64,000 bases of DNA, taken from PGZG01 sp046292765. Lineage in GTDB: Bacteria > Pseudomonadota > Gammaproteobacteria > Pseudomonadales > Alcanivoracaceae. The translations under genes and the position numbers were made by a program. This document shows positions 1-8,112 of the stretch, in pieces. Positions within the stretch are counted from its first letter, which is position 1. Every line of letters begins with the position of its first letter. The notes beneath the pieces were generated by a model that made no database searches, was not told the DNA's origin, and saw nothing but the letters and a program-made list of their open reading frames with translations. Location: the NCBI GenBank assembly GCA_046292765.1, contig JBKBQA010000001.1, forward strand, positions 682,001-746,000, written 5' to 3'.

Positions 1-2008
1 GACCACTTTCCAGCAACTCACGCGCACGGGCGGCGGCATCGCGGGTGGCGCGAATCAGCTCATCTACCACCTCGTGGTTATCAGCACTGGGCAGCGCCTG
101 TTCCAGCAGCGCGGCAGTTTCGCGCCAGATCAGCGAACCCGCGGCGTTGGGCTGGCTGAAAGCGTCCATGCCGTCGTGGTACCAGCGCAGCAATACCTGT
201 TGGGCATGGTCGGTGAAATAGGGAATATGGATGTCGATATCCTGCTGCTGACCGATGCGATCAAGGCGACCGATGCGCTGTTCAAGCAGATCCGGATTGC
301 GTGGCAGGTCGAACAGCACCAGATGATGGGCGAACTGGAAGTTGCGTCCCTCACTGCCGATCTCGGAACACACCAGTGCCTGAGCGCCGTCCTCGCGTTC
401 GGCAAACCAGGCGGCGGCCCGGTCGCGGGCGATCAAATCCATGTGCTCATGGAAAACGCCGACACTGAGGCCATGCTTGTAATTCAGCCAGGCCTGCAGA
501 TCACTGGCGGTATCGCTGCGGGAACAGATCACCAGCACCTTGTCGCGGCGATGCTGGCGCAGAAACTCCACCAGCCACTGGGCGCGGCCGTCGATTTCGC
601 ACCAGCGATCGTCGCTGAGCAGCGTCTCCGGAAACAGCCGTTGCTCTGCGCTGTCATCCGGCTGCGGCAGGTAGTCGGTCGGGCAGGGCAGCGGCACCGG
701 CCGGGCGATGCGGGCCGGAAAACCCTGCACATGCTTGCGGGTGTTGCGGAACATCACTCGTCCGGTGCCACTGCGATCAATCAGCTCACGCAGAATCTGT
801 TCGCGGTGCTGCTCGTCGATGGACGCGTCCTGAATAAAACGGCCAGCCTCGGCTTTCAGCGCTGCCGACCATACCGGTTCATCATGCAGCGCAGCGGCCA
901 GCGTGGCGACGTCGCGGTACTGATCCTGCTCGGCGAGAAACTGCGCCAACGAAGGATAGCGATCCGGATCGAGCAGCCGCAGCCGGGCGAAATGGCTTTC
1001 CCGACCGAGCTGCTCCGGGGTTGCCGTCAGCAGCAGCACGCCGCGGGCGGCGCGGGCCAGCTGTTCAGCACGCAGGTAGGCGTCGCTCGGCGCCTCTGGC
1101 GACCACTCAAGGTGGTGCGCTTCATCGATCACCAGCAGATCCCAGCCGGCGGCGGCCAGCTCATCGACATCGCAGGCAAGCAGAAAATCGGTGCTGATCA
1201 GCACCAGCTGTTCGCTCTGGAACGGATTGGGCAGTGCCTCCAGCTCGGGCTGCTCGTCCTCGTCGGCCCGGGCCGGAAGATACTCGTGACGCAGCGACTC
1301 CAGGCGCGAGGCATCGAAAATACTGAAGTGCAGATTGAAGCGTCGCACCATCTCGACAAACCACTGGTGCACCAGTGCCGGCGGCACCACGATCAGCACC
1401 CGTTCGGCGCGGTGAGTGCGCAGTTGCTGGTGCAGAATCATGCCGGCTTCGATGGTTTTACCGAGACCGACTTCATCCGCCAGCAACACCCGCGGTGCGA
1501 AACGGTGGCCGACCTCATGGGCGATGTGCAGCTGGTGACCGATCAAATCCACCCTGGGTCCCATCAGGCCGCGCACCGGCGAGCGGGCCAGTTGATCGCG
1601 CGCTTGCATGGCGGCATGGCGCAGGTTGAACCAGCCGGAGGTATCAAGCTGACCGGCGAACAGGCGATCGGCCGCGGTGCGCAGTTCCAGCTGGTGATCA
1701 AGCTGGCTTTCCGGCACCAGCTGCATTGCCGCCGGGTCATCTGCCGGGCAGGCCTGATAAATCAGCACGCCATTGCTGTCGCGCACACCGGCGACGGTAA
1801 GGGTGTCGCCGCGGGCGGTGGTGATGGCATCGCCGACCGCAAAGATCATCCGCGCCAGCGGCGCATTGTTGCGGGCGTAGGTGCGTTCTTCTTCGCAGGC
1901 GGGGAAAAGAACCGTGACAAGGCGATAATCAAGGTGCTGGATAATACCGAGGCCAAGCTCGGTCTCGGTTTCGCTGAGCCAGCGCTGGCCGAGAGCAAAA
2001 TCTGTCAT
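1..2008 (-). CDS. rapA: RNA polymerase-associated ATPase RapA (C-terminal part outside window)
   Basis: SWI2/SNF2-family ATPase that rides on RNA polymerase and recycles it after termination. The minus strand reads MTDFALGQRWLSETETELGL from the ATG at 2008, matching the conserved RapA N-terminus (tudor-like domains). Walker A DEVGLGKT falls near residue 177, the usual place in RapA, and the DEAH box (VIDEAHH) follows near residue 295. About 669 codons are visible of a protein usually close to 950 residues; the rest lies beyond base 1. A long open frame on the plus strand over the same bases is an antisense shadow. Family assignment is firm; the start is supported by the N-terminal match rather than by a clear ribosome site. 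Confidence 0.95.
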   Translation of the reverse strand, partial: MTDFALGQRWLSETETELGLGIIQHLDYRLVTVLFPACEEERTYARNNAPLARMIFAVGDAITTARGDTLTVAGVRDSNGVLIYQACPADDPAAMQLVPESQLDHQLELRTAADRLFAGQLDTSGWFNLRHAAMQARDQLARSPVRGLMGPRVDLIGHQLHIAHEVGHRFAPRVLLADEVGLGKTIEAGMILHQQLRTHRAERVLIVVPPALVHQWFVEMVRRFNLHFSIFDASRLESLRHEYLPARADEDEQPELEALPNPFQSEQLVLISTDFLLACDVDELAAAGWDLLVIDEAHHLEWSPEAPSDAYLRAEQLARAARGVLLLTATPEQLGRESHFARLRLLDPDRYPSLAQFLAEQDQYRDVATLAAALHDEPVWSAALKAEAGRFIQDASIDEQHREQILRELIDRSGTGRVMFRNTRKHVQGFPARIARPVPLPCPTDYLPQPDDSAEQRLFPETLLSDDRWCEIDGRAQWLVEFLRQHRRDKVLVICSRSDTASDLQAWLNYKHGLSVGVFHEHMDLIARDRAAAWFAEREDGAQALVCSEIGSEGRNFQFAHHLVLFDLPRNPDLLEQRIGRLDRIGQQQDIDIHIPYFTDHAQQVLLRWYHDGMDAFSQPNAAGSLIWRETAALLEQALPSADNHEVVDELIRATRDAAARARELLESG

Positions 2009-2022
2009 GAAGGACTGCCGGT

Positions 2023-2064
2023 CTGCCGGGTGGGGCGCGCATTATAGGCGCCCCGGCCCGGCAG
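2023..2064 (-). promoter_or_regulatory. GC-rich hairpin with an embedded perfect -10 upstream of rapA
   Basis: CTGCCGGG (2023-2030) and GGGGCGC (2032-2038) pair with GCGCCCC (2048-2054) and CCCGGCAG (2057-2064). On the minus strand the loop reads TATAAT, about 30 bp before the rapA start, so it may be the rapA -10 element. No convincing -35 is seen, and there is no T-tract for a terminator. The structure could also separate the upstream hydrolase transcript from rapA. Confidence 0.35.
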
Positions 2065-2078
2065 AGACAGGGCGACAA

Positions 2079-2849
2079 TCAGCGAATAAACGCCATCAGT
2101 GCTTTCCAGCTCGCCTTGTCTGCCGCTTCGTCGTAAGCCAGCGGCATATCGAACTGCTGACCCACCGCCGTGGCACCCGGATTGGTGAAGCTGTGCAGCA
2201 CGCCGGGGAAACTGAGCAGGGTCAGATCGGCGCCGGCGCTAGACATCTCGGTGACAAACTGGCCGACCTGCTGCGCCGGCACCATCGGATCGGCGCCACC
2301 GGTGGCCACCAGAACCCGAGCCTTGACGGCGCCTTCCGCCGCCGGGGCGGGCGTACCGAGGCTGCCATGGAAGCTGGCGACACCGGCAAGATCCGCGCCC
2401 TTGCGCGCCTGATTCAGCACCACCGCGCCGCCGAAGCAATAGCCGACGCCATAGATGCGGCTGGCGTCCACATTGCGCTCCGCCGCCAGTACCTGACGGG
2501 CGGCTTGAAAACGGGCGTCCATCTTCTCCGGCTCAGCCAGCGCCGCCTCCATAAACCCGTTGGCATCCTTGGGGTGATTCGCCACCTTGCCATGCCCGTA
2601 CATGTCGACAGCAATCGCGGTGTAACCGGCCTCTGCCAACTGGCGGGCACGATTACGGGCATAGTCATTCAACCCCCACCACTCGTGCACCACGATCACC
2701 GCCGGCCCCGGTTTCTTGCCCTTGGCCGTGTATATCACCGCCGTGCCAAGGTTATCCGGCAGCGCCACCTGGCGTTCCTTCACCGAGGCCAGTGCCGGCG
2801 CCGAAAACGCCATCACTACTGCCATCATCCAGTGCCTGAGTTTCATCAT
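2079..2849 (-). CDS. Exported dienelactone hydrolase-family protein
   Basis: Alpha/beta-hydrolase of the dienelactone hydrolase (DLH) family. The family's usual cysteine nucleophile is present in GYCFGG (Cys138), with Asp187 (GGADP) and His219 (VLHSF) completing a DLH triad. The first 21 residues form a signal peptide (KLRHWMMAVV, cleavage near APALA), so the enzyme is probably periplasmic. An AAAGGAG site at 2852-2859 supports the paired ATG codons at 2849/2846; a longer upstream frame is less likely. The substrate is unknown; cyclic ester or lactone hydrolysis is the family theme. It follows the SutA-like gene by about 20 bp and probably shares its transcript. Confidence 0.85.
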   Translation of the reverse strand: MMKLRHWMMAVVMAFSAPALASVKERQVALPDNLGTAVIYTAKGKKPGPAVIVVHEWWGLNDYARNRARQLAEAGYTAIAVDMYGHGKVANHPKDANGFMEAALAEPEKMDARFQAARQVLAAERNVDASRIYGVGYCFGGAVVLNQARKGADLAGVASFHGSLGTPAPAAEGAVKARVLVATGGADPMVPAQQVGQFVTEMSSAGADLTLLSFPGVLHSFTNPGATAVGQQFDMPLAYDEAADKASWKALMAFIR

Positions 2850-2869
2850 CGATCTCCTTTGTCGTGACT

Positions 2870-3193
2870 CTACGGGTCCACCCACTCCCAGCGCAGTGGC
2901 TCACCAAAATCGTCATACACCAGCTTGCGCCGGGGGCGGGCGCGGCCGCTGATTTTGCGTTTCAGGCTCTTCTGCTGCCGACGCAGCTCAATGGCGGCCA
3001 CCACCTCCGGCACCGGCGTGCGGGTCGGCCGCGGGCCATTGCTGAAATGCGTAGCCGGTGGTGGTCGCAGCGCATCGCCACGGCCAGACACGCCGGGGGC
3101 GACCCGCTCGATGTGGCCACCGCGGGCAATAAACTCCTCAGTCTGCCGCCGCAACTTCTCGCGCAGCTGATCCTTGTAAACCGAGTGGCTCAA
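2870..3193 (-). CDS. SutA-like small basic protein
   Basis: About 107 residues, highly charged. The segment EEFIARGGHIERV followed by a proline-rich stretch and SNGPRP resembles the C-terminal half of SutA (EEFLSRGGKVQEI...SKYGSRP), the Pseudomonas RNA-polymerase-binding regulator of slow growth. The acidic N-terminal tail of SutA is absent; instead a basic C-terminus (KSLKRKISGRARPRRK) follows. A TTG start at 3193 with an AGGAT-like site just upstream is chosen because conserved-looking sequence begins there. An ATG at 3271 gives 133 residues but has no ribosome site. The relationship rests on recognition of a short motif. Confidence 0.55.
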   Translation of the reverse strand: MSHSVYKDQLREKLRRQTEEFIARGGHIERVAPGVSGRGDALRPPPATHFSNGPRPTRTPVPEVVAAIELRRQQKSLKRKISGRARPRRKLVYDDFGEPLRWEWVDP

Positions 3194-3303
3194 GGGGATA
3201 TCCTGAAAAAACCGAACTGCAACCTTAACAAACCGTGGGTAACAGCGGCCAGCACGACCGCCTGCACCCATAGCAAAAACCGTTATGGACAGATGCTGTC
3301 TTA

Positions 3304-3834
3304 TTACTTCAGAGCCGCCTTCACCGCGTGTTCCAGTGGGCTGTTCAGTGGCGCCACCGCCGAGGCGAACGAGTGCAACACCGCGCCATCGCGGCCGATC
3401 AGGTACTTGTGGAAGTTCCAGGCCGGTTCACCCTGAGCCCCGGCCAGTGCCAGGAACAGGGGATTGGCTCCCGCCCCCCTGACACTGCTGGTGGCAAACA
3501 TCGGGAACGTCACGCCGTAGTTCAGGTAGCAAACCGACGCGGTTTTGTTCTCATCGCGGTGCTCCTGACGGAAGTCGGCAGAGGGAAAACCCAGCACCAC
3601 CAGCCCCGCCTCCCGGTAGCGCTGATAGAGCGCTTCCAGATCCCGGAACTGGCCGGTAAAACCACACTGGCTGGCGGTATTCACCACCAGAACCACCTTG
3701 CCGGCGTAGGCATTACAAAGGTCGATCACGCTCTCGTCCGCCAGCGCCCGGTGCTGGTAATCAAGCAGGTTGCCGCAGTTGGCCAGCACCGGCCCGGACA
3801 ACAGCGTCAGCAGTAACATCGTCAAACGTCGCAT
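3304..3834 (-). CDS. Glutathione peroxidase-family protein, exported
   Basis: Thiol peroxidase of the GPx family, 176 residues, with a signal peptide (MRRLTMLLLTLLSGPVLA). The peroxidatic Cys57 sits in NTASQCGFT and the catalytic Trp-Asn in WNF (139-140). The normally conserved FPCNQF block reads FPSADF (83-88), so the usual resolving Cys and catalytic Gln are both missing. Other cysteines (20, 40, 102) might substitute. The start at 3834 has GGGAGATAACC before the ATG; the longer upstream extension looks non-coding. The altered active site means peroxidase activity should not be taken for granted. Confidence 0.85.
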   Translation of the reverse strand: MRRLTMLLLTLLSGPVLANCGNLLDYQHRALADESVIDLCNAYAGKVVLVVNTASQCGFTGQFRDLEALYQRYREAGLVVLGFPSADFRQEHRDENKTASVCYLNYGVTFPMFATSSVRGAGANPLFLALAGAQGEPAWNFHKYLIGRDGAVLHSFASAVAPLNSPLEHAVKAALK

Positions 3835-4011
3835 GGTTATCTCCCTGTTCCGCCTCACTCTGCCGCAGCCGGCGTCAATGCCGGGCGAAGCGCTCGCCGC
3901 GACGGCGTGTCCTCCGTCCAACGTGGCGGCCGGCCATTCCGTCGTCGGGGATTTGAAGCCCGGCCCGGCAAGGCGCACCATAAAAGAATAGCTTCCACGG
4001 GGAGGAAAGGC

Positions 4012-4911
4012 ATGACCACCCGACTTATCGCAGTATCGCACCCTCGCTGGCCACTGCGCTCGCTCGCCCGCAGCATGCTGCTTGTTCTGGTGCTGATGCC
4101 CCTGTCAGCGCTGGCGGTGGTACCGTTCCAGCTTGATCAGGTGGATCCGGAGGACATCCGCATTCAATCGCGTCAGGCACAGGATCGGGTCGATGGCAGT
4201 GTTCAGGTGGCACTGGCGGTGCCCTACCAGCAACTCCGCGCGCTGCTCATGGATCGAGCGGCGCTGTGTGATGTCGCCGTGTTGCACTTCAATATCAAGG
4301 GCTGCGTCTACATGGATCAGCAAGATCAGGCATTGCTGCGCGTCTTCGGTGGCAAGAAGGCCTATCAAGCGCCGGACGAGGCAGGCTTTTTTGATCTGGT
4401 GTACAAGCGCACGGAAGATACCGACCAGAGCGCATCCGTTCAGCTATACGGTGACGACGGTCCGTTCGGCACCAGTGAGTACCTGATCCGCTTTCATGCC
4501 AGCCAGCTTGATGAGCAGCACAGTCAGGTGGAGATCAGCTTTTCCGTCAACTACACCCAGATGACCCACTGGGCACAGCGCATGTATTTTTCATCGCTTG
4601 GCCGTCATCGCATCGGCTTCACCGTCACCGGCCATGATGCCCGCGGTCAGCCGCAGTATGTGCGCGGAATGCGCGCCATGGTGGAGCGCAACGCCATGCG
4701 TCTGTTTCTGGCACTGCAGGTTGCTCTCGAAGCACCACAGGAGACTGACACAGAAGAAAGCCGCCTGCGGCGCTGGTTTGCACTCACCGAGCAATATCCG
4801 CTGCAGTTGCGCGAAATGGCGCTGGAGGAATATCTCGACAGCAAACAGCGAGAGATCCGCAATCAGCGTTTGTTGCAGGCGGGGATGGGGGATGGGAGTG
4901 TGGATTCGTGA
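4012..4911 (+). CDS. Secreted protein of unknown function, possibly START/SRPBCC-like
   Basis: Begins at the ATG at 4012 behind GGGGAGGAAAGGC, with a signal peptide (LARSMLLVLVLMPLSALA). The mature part of about 265 residues alternates short beta-like segments and ends in a charged helix (EYLDSKQREIRNQR). The layout, with an early helix (VPYQQLRALLMD) followed by strands and a long C-terminal helix, is reminiscent of START/SRPBCC ligand-binding proteins, but no diagnostic motif is seen. It diverges from the glutathione peroxidase gene. Function unknown. Confidence 0.7.
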   Translation: MTTRLIAVSHPRWPLRSLARSMLLVLVLMPLSALAVVPFQLDQVDPEDIRIQSRQAQDRVDGSVQVALAVPYQQLRALLMDRAALCDVAVLHFNIKGCVYMDQQDQALLRVFGGKKAYQAPDEAGFFDLVYKRTEDTDQSASVQLYGDDGPFGTSEYLIRFHASQLDEQHSQVEISFSVNYTQMTHWAQRMYFSSLGRHRIGFTVTGHDARGQPQYVRGMRAMVERNAMRLFLALQVALEAPQETDTEESRLRRWFALTEQYPLQLREMALEEYLDSKQREIRNQRLLQAGMGDGSVDS

Positions 4912-4979
4912 GAATGCGTGCTGACAGTGGCGGATACCTGATAGCGAGTCTGGCGGCGCGTGCAGGCTAGCGCACCGTC

Positions 4980-5014
4980 CAGGACAGAAAATGTCCTTGG
5001 GGCTGCGCTATGCT
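4980..5014 (+). promoter_or_regulatory. Shared palindrome, site 1, with -10, upstream of trypsin-like lipoprotein
   Basis: CAGGACA-GAAAA-TGTCCTT at 4980-4998, then 10 bp and TATGCT (5009-5014). It is the GGACA variant of the TGCGACA-N5-TGTCGCA element found at five other places. The expected transcript would start near 5021, a short distance before the ATG at 5045. There is no usable -35, so an activator is likely to occupy the palindrome. Confidence 0.6.
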
Positions 5015-5044
5015 GCAAAGGTGATAACAGGCAAGGAGACGGCA

Positions 5045-6538
5045 ATGGCATGGAATGTACCCCGATTGGCACTGCTGCTACTGCCCATGGTGTTATCCGC
5101 CTGTGCGTCCAGCGCGGCACCAGAGGGGCGTGCGGTGCAGCCTGAATCGGCAGTGCCGCCCGCCCCGGAATCTCTGCCGCGCGCGGCCGGTCGGGATCTG
5201 GCTGGCAGGGTGCTGGAGTCGGTTTTTACCCTGAAGGCCTATGATGCTCAGGGTGAGCAGATCGGGCTCGGCAGTGGCTTTGTGATCGAAGGCCATCGCA
5301 TTGCCACCAATGCCCATGTGGTTGCGGATGCGGCATGGGTCGAGATTCTCAATCAACAGGGGCAGGTGGTATCGACAGCGCCCTATGCCCTGCTTCTTGA
5401 TACCGAGGCAGATCTCGCCGTGCTGCCGCTTTTCGGCGGCAACTTCCGGGCGATCCCGCCAGCGCAAGACAATGCCAGCACCGGTGATGAGATCTGGGTG
5501 TTTGGTGCACCGCTCGGCCTTGAAGGTACCGTTTCAAAAGGGATCGTCTCTGCGCGCAGGGAAGAACGGGGTCGCCAGTTTCTGCAGATTACCGCCCCCA
5601 TATCGTCGGGTTCATCCGGTGGGCCTGTGGTCAATGAGCAGGGGCATCTGATTGGTGTGGTCGTCGCCATGATGACCGGCGGGCAGAACCTTAATTTTGC
5701 CGTTAATGTCGGTGAATTGACGGCGCTGTCATTGTCGCCATCGGGACGACTCAGCTTTCCCTCCTCGCAGCAGATAGCAGGAAGCAATGACAAGGCCGAT
5801 CACAGCACTATGCAGGCATTCTCCAGACTGCTGCTGTTCGCCTACGCAACGGAGATTTCATCTGGAAACCTGCTGCATAGCCGTCTGAATCGGGCCGAGG
5901 ACATGACCATTGAAGATCGGGCGGTTCACTACTACCGGCTCTCCGGCCAGAGAGGTGAGCGCGTCAAGATTGATGTGATGTCCAATGACTTTGATCCGCT
6001 GGTGACCATCGTCGATTTCCCCGGCCCTGAAATCGAGCATAGCTGGTCAAAGTACGATGATGACTCCGGCTATAATCTTGATTCCCGACTAACCGTCATA
6101 CTCCCCGAAACCGGGGACTACATGATTTATGTGACATCCCGCGACAAGGCAGATGGTCTCTATCTTATTGCCATAAACAGAAACATTGACGGGTTAAGGA
6201 AAAGGTTCTCCTCCCGCTGGGTGCCTGTGTCTGAGTCAGACACGATGGTTTACTTTGTCGACACCCAGACAATAGATCGCAAGACCTATGGCAACTCGCA
6301 CCTCTGGTTGCTTCAAGTGGAGACCCGGATGGAAGCAAACAAGCCGGATCTGGATCGGCATCACAGCGTCCAGTACGCGTTCCGGTGTTCCGATCGACAG
6401 TCTGCCCTGCGTCATATCAGCTCTTATCAGGGCGACAGGGTAATTGAAACCACCACGATTCCCGATTTCCGTCTCTCATGGAGCCTGATCACGCCAGGGA
6501 CGGTCATTGAGCAAATCAGCAAGGTGGTATGCCGCTAG
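5045..6538 (+). CDS. Trypsin-like serine protease lipoprotein with PPC domain
   Basis: The start at 5045 follows AAGGAGACGGCA. The signal sequence ends in the lipobox LSAC, so the protein is probably membrane-anchored. Residues about 60-235 are an S1C/HtrA-like chymotrypsin fold with the triad His (TNAHVV, ~92), Asp (DTEADLAVL, ~122) and Ser (SSGSSGGPV, ~190). Residues about 270-370 (HYYRLSGQRGERV...LPETGDYMIYV) look like a pre-peptidase C-terminal (PPC) beta-sandwich. The last ~110 residues resemble surface-adhesin-E-like domains and contain two cysteines. No PDZ domain is present, unlike DegP or DegS. Palindrome site 1 upstream ties it to the AAA/WYL genes 30-40 kb away. Confidence 0.85.
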   Translation: MAWNVPRLALLLLPMVLSACASSAAPEGRAVQPESAVPPAPESLPRAAGRDLAGRVLESVFTLKAYDAQGEQIGLGSGFVIEGHRIATNAHVVADAAWVEILNQQGQVVSTAPYALLLDTEADLAVLPLFGGNFRAIPPAQDNASTGDEIWVFGAPLGLEGTVSKGIVSARREERGRQFLQITAPISSGSSGGPVVNEQGHLIGVVVAMMTGGQNLNFAVNVGELTALSLSPSGRLSFPSSQQIAGSNDKADHSTMQAFSRLLLFAYATEISSGNLLHSRLNRAEDMTIEDRAVHYYRLSGQRGERVKIDVMSNDFDPLVTIVDFPGPEIEHSWSKYDDDSGYNLDSRLTVILPETGDYMIYVTSRDKADGLYLIAINRNIDGLRKRFSSRWVPVSESDTMVYFVDTQTIDRKTYGNSHLWLLQVETRMEANKPDLDRHHSVQYAFRCSDRQSALRHISSYQGDRVIETTTIPDFRLSWSLITPGTVIEQISKVVCR

Positions 6539-6591
6539 AGGCGATTTCTCCGGCCAATTGACAGCCTTCCGCGTCCCGCCAGATCACGATA

Positions 6592-6625
6592 TGCGACATT
6601 ATTTGTCGCTCAATGACCCCAGAAT
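6592..6625 (+). promoter_or_regulatory. Shared palindrome, site 2, with -10, upstream of two-TM protein
   Basis: TGCGACA-TTATT-TGTCGCT at 6592-6610 (one arm mismatch), then 9 bp and CAGAAT (6620-6625). It lies about 30 bp before the strong ribosome site of the gene at 6657 and has the same spacing as the other copies. Confidence 0.65.
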
Positions 6626-6656
6626 CAACCTTTCACAATACTTGGAGGGTAGGGTC

Positions 6657-7391
6657 ATGGGGCAACGTTTTTTCCGCATTGCTGGCGGTGCAAGTTATCT
6701 GGTGGCTGCGTTGGCGCTGATTGTCGCGATTGTCGGCGGGCTAGGCTTTATTGGTGGCTGGATTACCGGTGTCGATGATCGAGTCAGGCACCCCGACCCC
6801 GGGTTCGCAGAGTACAGGGAATCCGTCAAGCCGTCCCCGGCGCAGCGTAGCAACAATGAGTCAGCGGCGCAGTCAGCCGCCACGCCAGATAAACAGGAAA
6901 GCCAGATATCCGAGCTGGTGTTTGATCTTGTCAAGAAAATTGGTCAGTACGCTGAGCGTACCAAACAGGACGATGTCAGCCCGCAAGGGGTGCGTGAGTG
7001 GGTTGATGGCATTGGTAGAACCTTCCGTGAACGGGAAGACACCCGCATTTATCTTAGTCGCCTCAACAAATCCTTTGATCAGGATCTGCTCAAGCCTGCC
7101 CTGACCGGCAGCGATGCCATCAAAACAAGCAATATCCCCGGTCTGGAGCGCAGCGGCAGTCAATACGTGCATTGGGATAAATACCTGCAATGGTATGCCA
7201 ACACCTACATGCGATCCTATGAGGCAGAGCTTGAGCGCATAGAGGCAGAGCGGCTTGAACAACTGGAAGCAAGATCAGATTCCCTGTCCAGCGCCATGCT
7301 GGCGGCCGGTGCCTTTGTTGTTTTTCTGCTCGCCACGCTGGTGTTGTTGCTGGTGCGGATTGAGCTGAATACCCGTCAGTCGGTGGCGTGA
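6657..7391 (+). CDS. Two-TM membrane protein of unknown function
   Basis: 244 residues from the ATG at 6657, which follows GGAGGGTAGGG; the frame extends upstream over the previous gene but that part lacks a ribosome site. There is one TM helix near the N-terminus (SYLVAALALIVAIVGGLGFIGGW) and one near the C-terminus (AMLAAGAFVVFLLATLVLLL). Between them is a soluble region of about 150 residues, with a low-complexity linker and a charged helix (YEAELERIEAERLEQLEARSD) leading into the second TM segment. No family recognised. Its own copy of the palindrome (site 2) separates its control from read-through of the protease gene. Confidence 0.8.
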   Translation: MGQRFFRIAGGASYLVAALALIVAIVGGLGFIGGWITGVDDRVRHPDPGFAEYRESVKPSPAQRSNNESAAQSAATPDKQESQISELVFDLVKKIGQYAERTKQDDVSPQGVREWVDGIGRTFREREDTRIYLSRLNKSFDQDLLKPALTGSDAIKTSNIPGLERSGSQYVHWDKYLQWYANTYMRSYEAELERIEAERLEQLEARSDSLSSAMLAAGAFVVFLLATLVLLLVRIELNTRQSVA

Positions 7392-7469
7392 CGCTAGCGC
7401 GCATATCGGCAGGTCTTCTCGCCCGGTATGCGCCTTCTCCGGCGCCTTGTGTCGGAGATGCCCAGCCTG

Positions 7470-7700
7470 TCAGCGAACCCTTCGTCGCAGTATCTTTGCC
7501 ATCTCAACCACCGGCGCCACCAACGCCTGCTCAATGATGCTCAGCCGCCGCATCTCCAGATACCTTGATCCGCATCTGGGGCAGCAGTTGAGCATAAGAT
7601 GTTGATCCATCGGCGTAATCACATCGCCGTGACCGGGTCGGTAGGTGGACCAGCCGCAATGGTTACAGGCGATCTTGTGCGGGGGTGTCTGGACGGGCAT
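7470..7700 (-). CDS. Small zinc-ribbon protein
   Basis: 76 residues with two cysteine pairs, CNHC (12-15) and CPRC (40-43, preceded by an extra Cys), in a rubredoxin or zinc-ribbon spacing, followed by a basic C-terminal helix (MAKILRRRVR). A GGAGACACTGCC ribosome site precedes the ATG at 7700. Function unknown; such proteins often bind nucleic acid or another protein. It diverges from the small membrane protein at 7822, with palindrome site 3 between them. Confidence 0.7.
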   Translation of the reverse strand: MPVQTPPHKIACNHCGWSTYRPGHGDVITPMDQHLMLNCCPRCGSRYLEMRRLSIIEQALVAPVVEMAKILRRRVR

Positions 7701-7727
7701 GGCAGTGTCTCCATAACAGGTGCTGCC

Positions 7728-7761
7728 ATTTGATCATCTGGTAGCGACAGTATGTGTCGTA
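7728..7761 (-). promoter_or_regulatory. Shared palindrome, site 3, between two small genes
   Basis: AGCGACA-GTATG-TGTCGTA at 7743-7761 (one mismatch in each arm). Reading the minus strand, 9 bp later comes TCAAAT (7728-7733), placed to serve the zinc-ribbon gene at 7700. Reading the plus strand, 9 bp later comes CAGGCT, which could serve the gene at 7822. The element may act in both directions. Confidence 0.55.
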
Positions 7762-7821
7762 CGCAGCCTTCAGGCTTTAATGGTTCCCGCTGAAAGGCGG
7801 CGTTAACCGGAAGAGGCTGTT

Positions 7822-8001
7822 ATGGATACTGCAGGCAATGTGCTGCTGGGTTGTATCGCCCTGGTCGTGCTGGCGGTGCTGTTTCTGTTCCTGATGAGAT
7901 TTTCGCTGGTGATTGTGATTGCGGTGCTTAGTTTGCTGATTCCGGTGGCGGTGGTGCTTTTGCTTGTTGGCGCTGTAGTGGCGTTGTTTTCATCTGATTG
8001 A
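7822..8001 (+). CDS. 59-residue hydrophobic membrane peptide
   Basis: A short open frame from the ATG at 7822 behind GGAAGAGG to a TGA at 7999-8001. Almost the whole product is hydrophobic: one long or two short TM segments (LLGCIALVVLAVLFLFLM and VIVIAVLSLLIPVAVVLLL) around a single Arg, with a short SSD tail. The good ribosome site, the uniform membrane character and a hairpin shortly after the stop argue that it is real. It shares the divergent intergenic region with palindrome site 3. No family recognised. Confidence 0.6.
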   Translation: MDTAGNVLLGCIALVVLAVLFLFLMRFSLVIVIAVLSLLIPVAVVLLLVGAVVALFSSD

Positions 8002-8031
8002 GGCACTGGCACGGTGTAGGCACGCTTGCTA

Positions 8032-8056
8032 CTGGCTGACGATCGCTGTCAGCCAG
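8032..8056. terminator. 9-bp hairpin after the small membrane gene
   Basis: CTGGCTGAC (8032-8040), a 7-nt loop, then GTCAGCCAG (8048-8056). It lies between the convergent ends of the 59-residue gene and the VWA gene. A second GC-rich hairpin (CAGGCCC/GGGCCTG, 8104-8122) overlaps the VWA stop. Neither has a good T-tract, so terminator function is plausible rather than shown. Confidence 0.4.
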
Positions 8057-8112
8057 GCCAATCGAGTAGCGGCGAAGTATGGATTGTCGTATCGGTTTGG
8101 ATTCAGGCCCTG

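Noticed and set aside
74..2047. Long plus-strand open frame of 657 codons
   Set aside because: Antisense to rapA, which has clear SNF2 motifs; the product has no recognisable domain.
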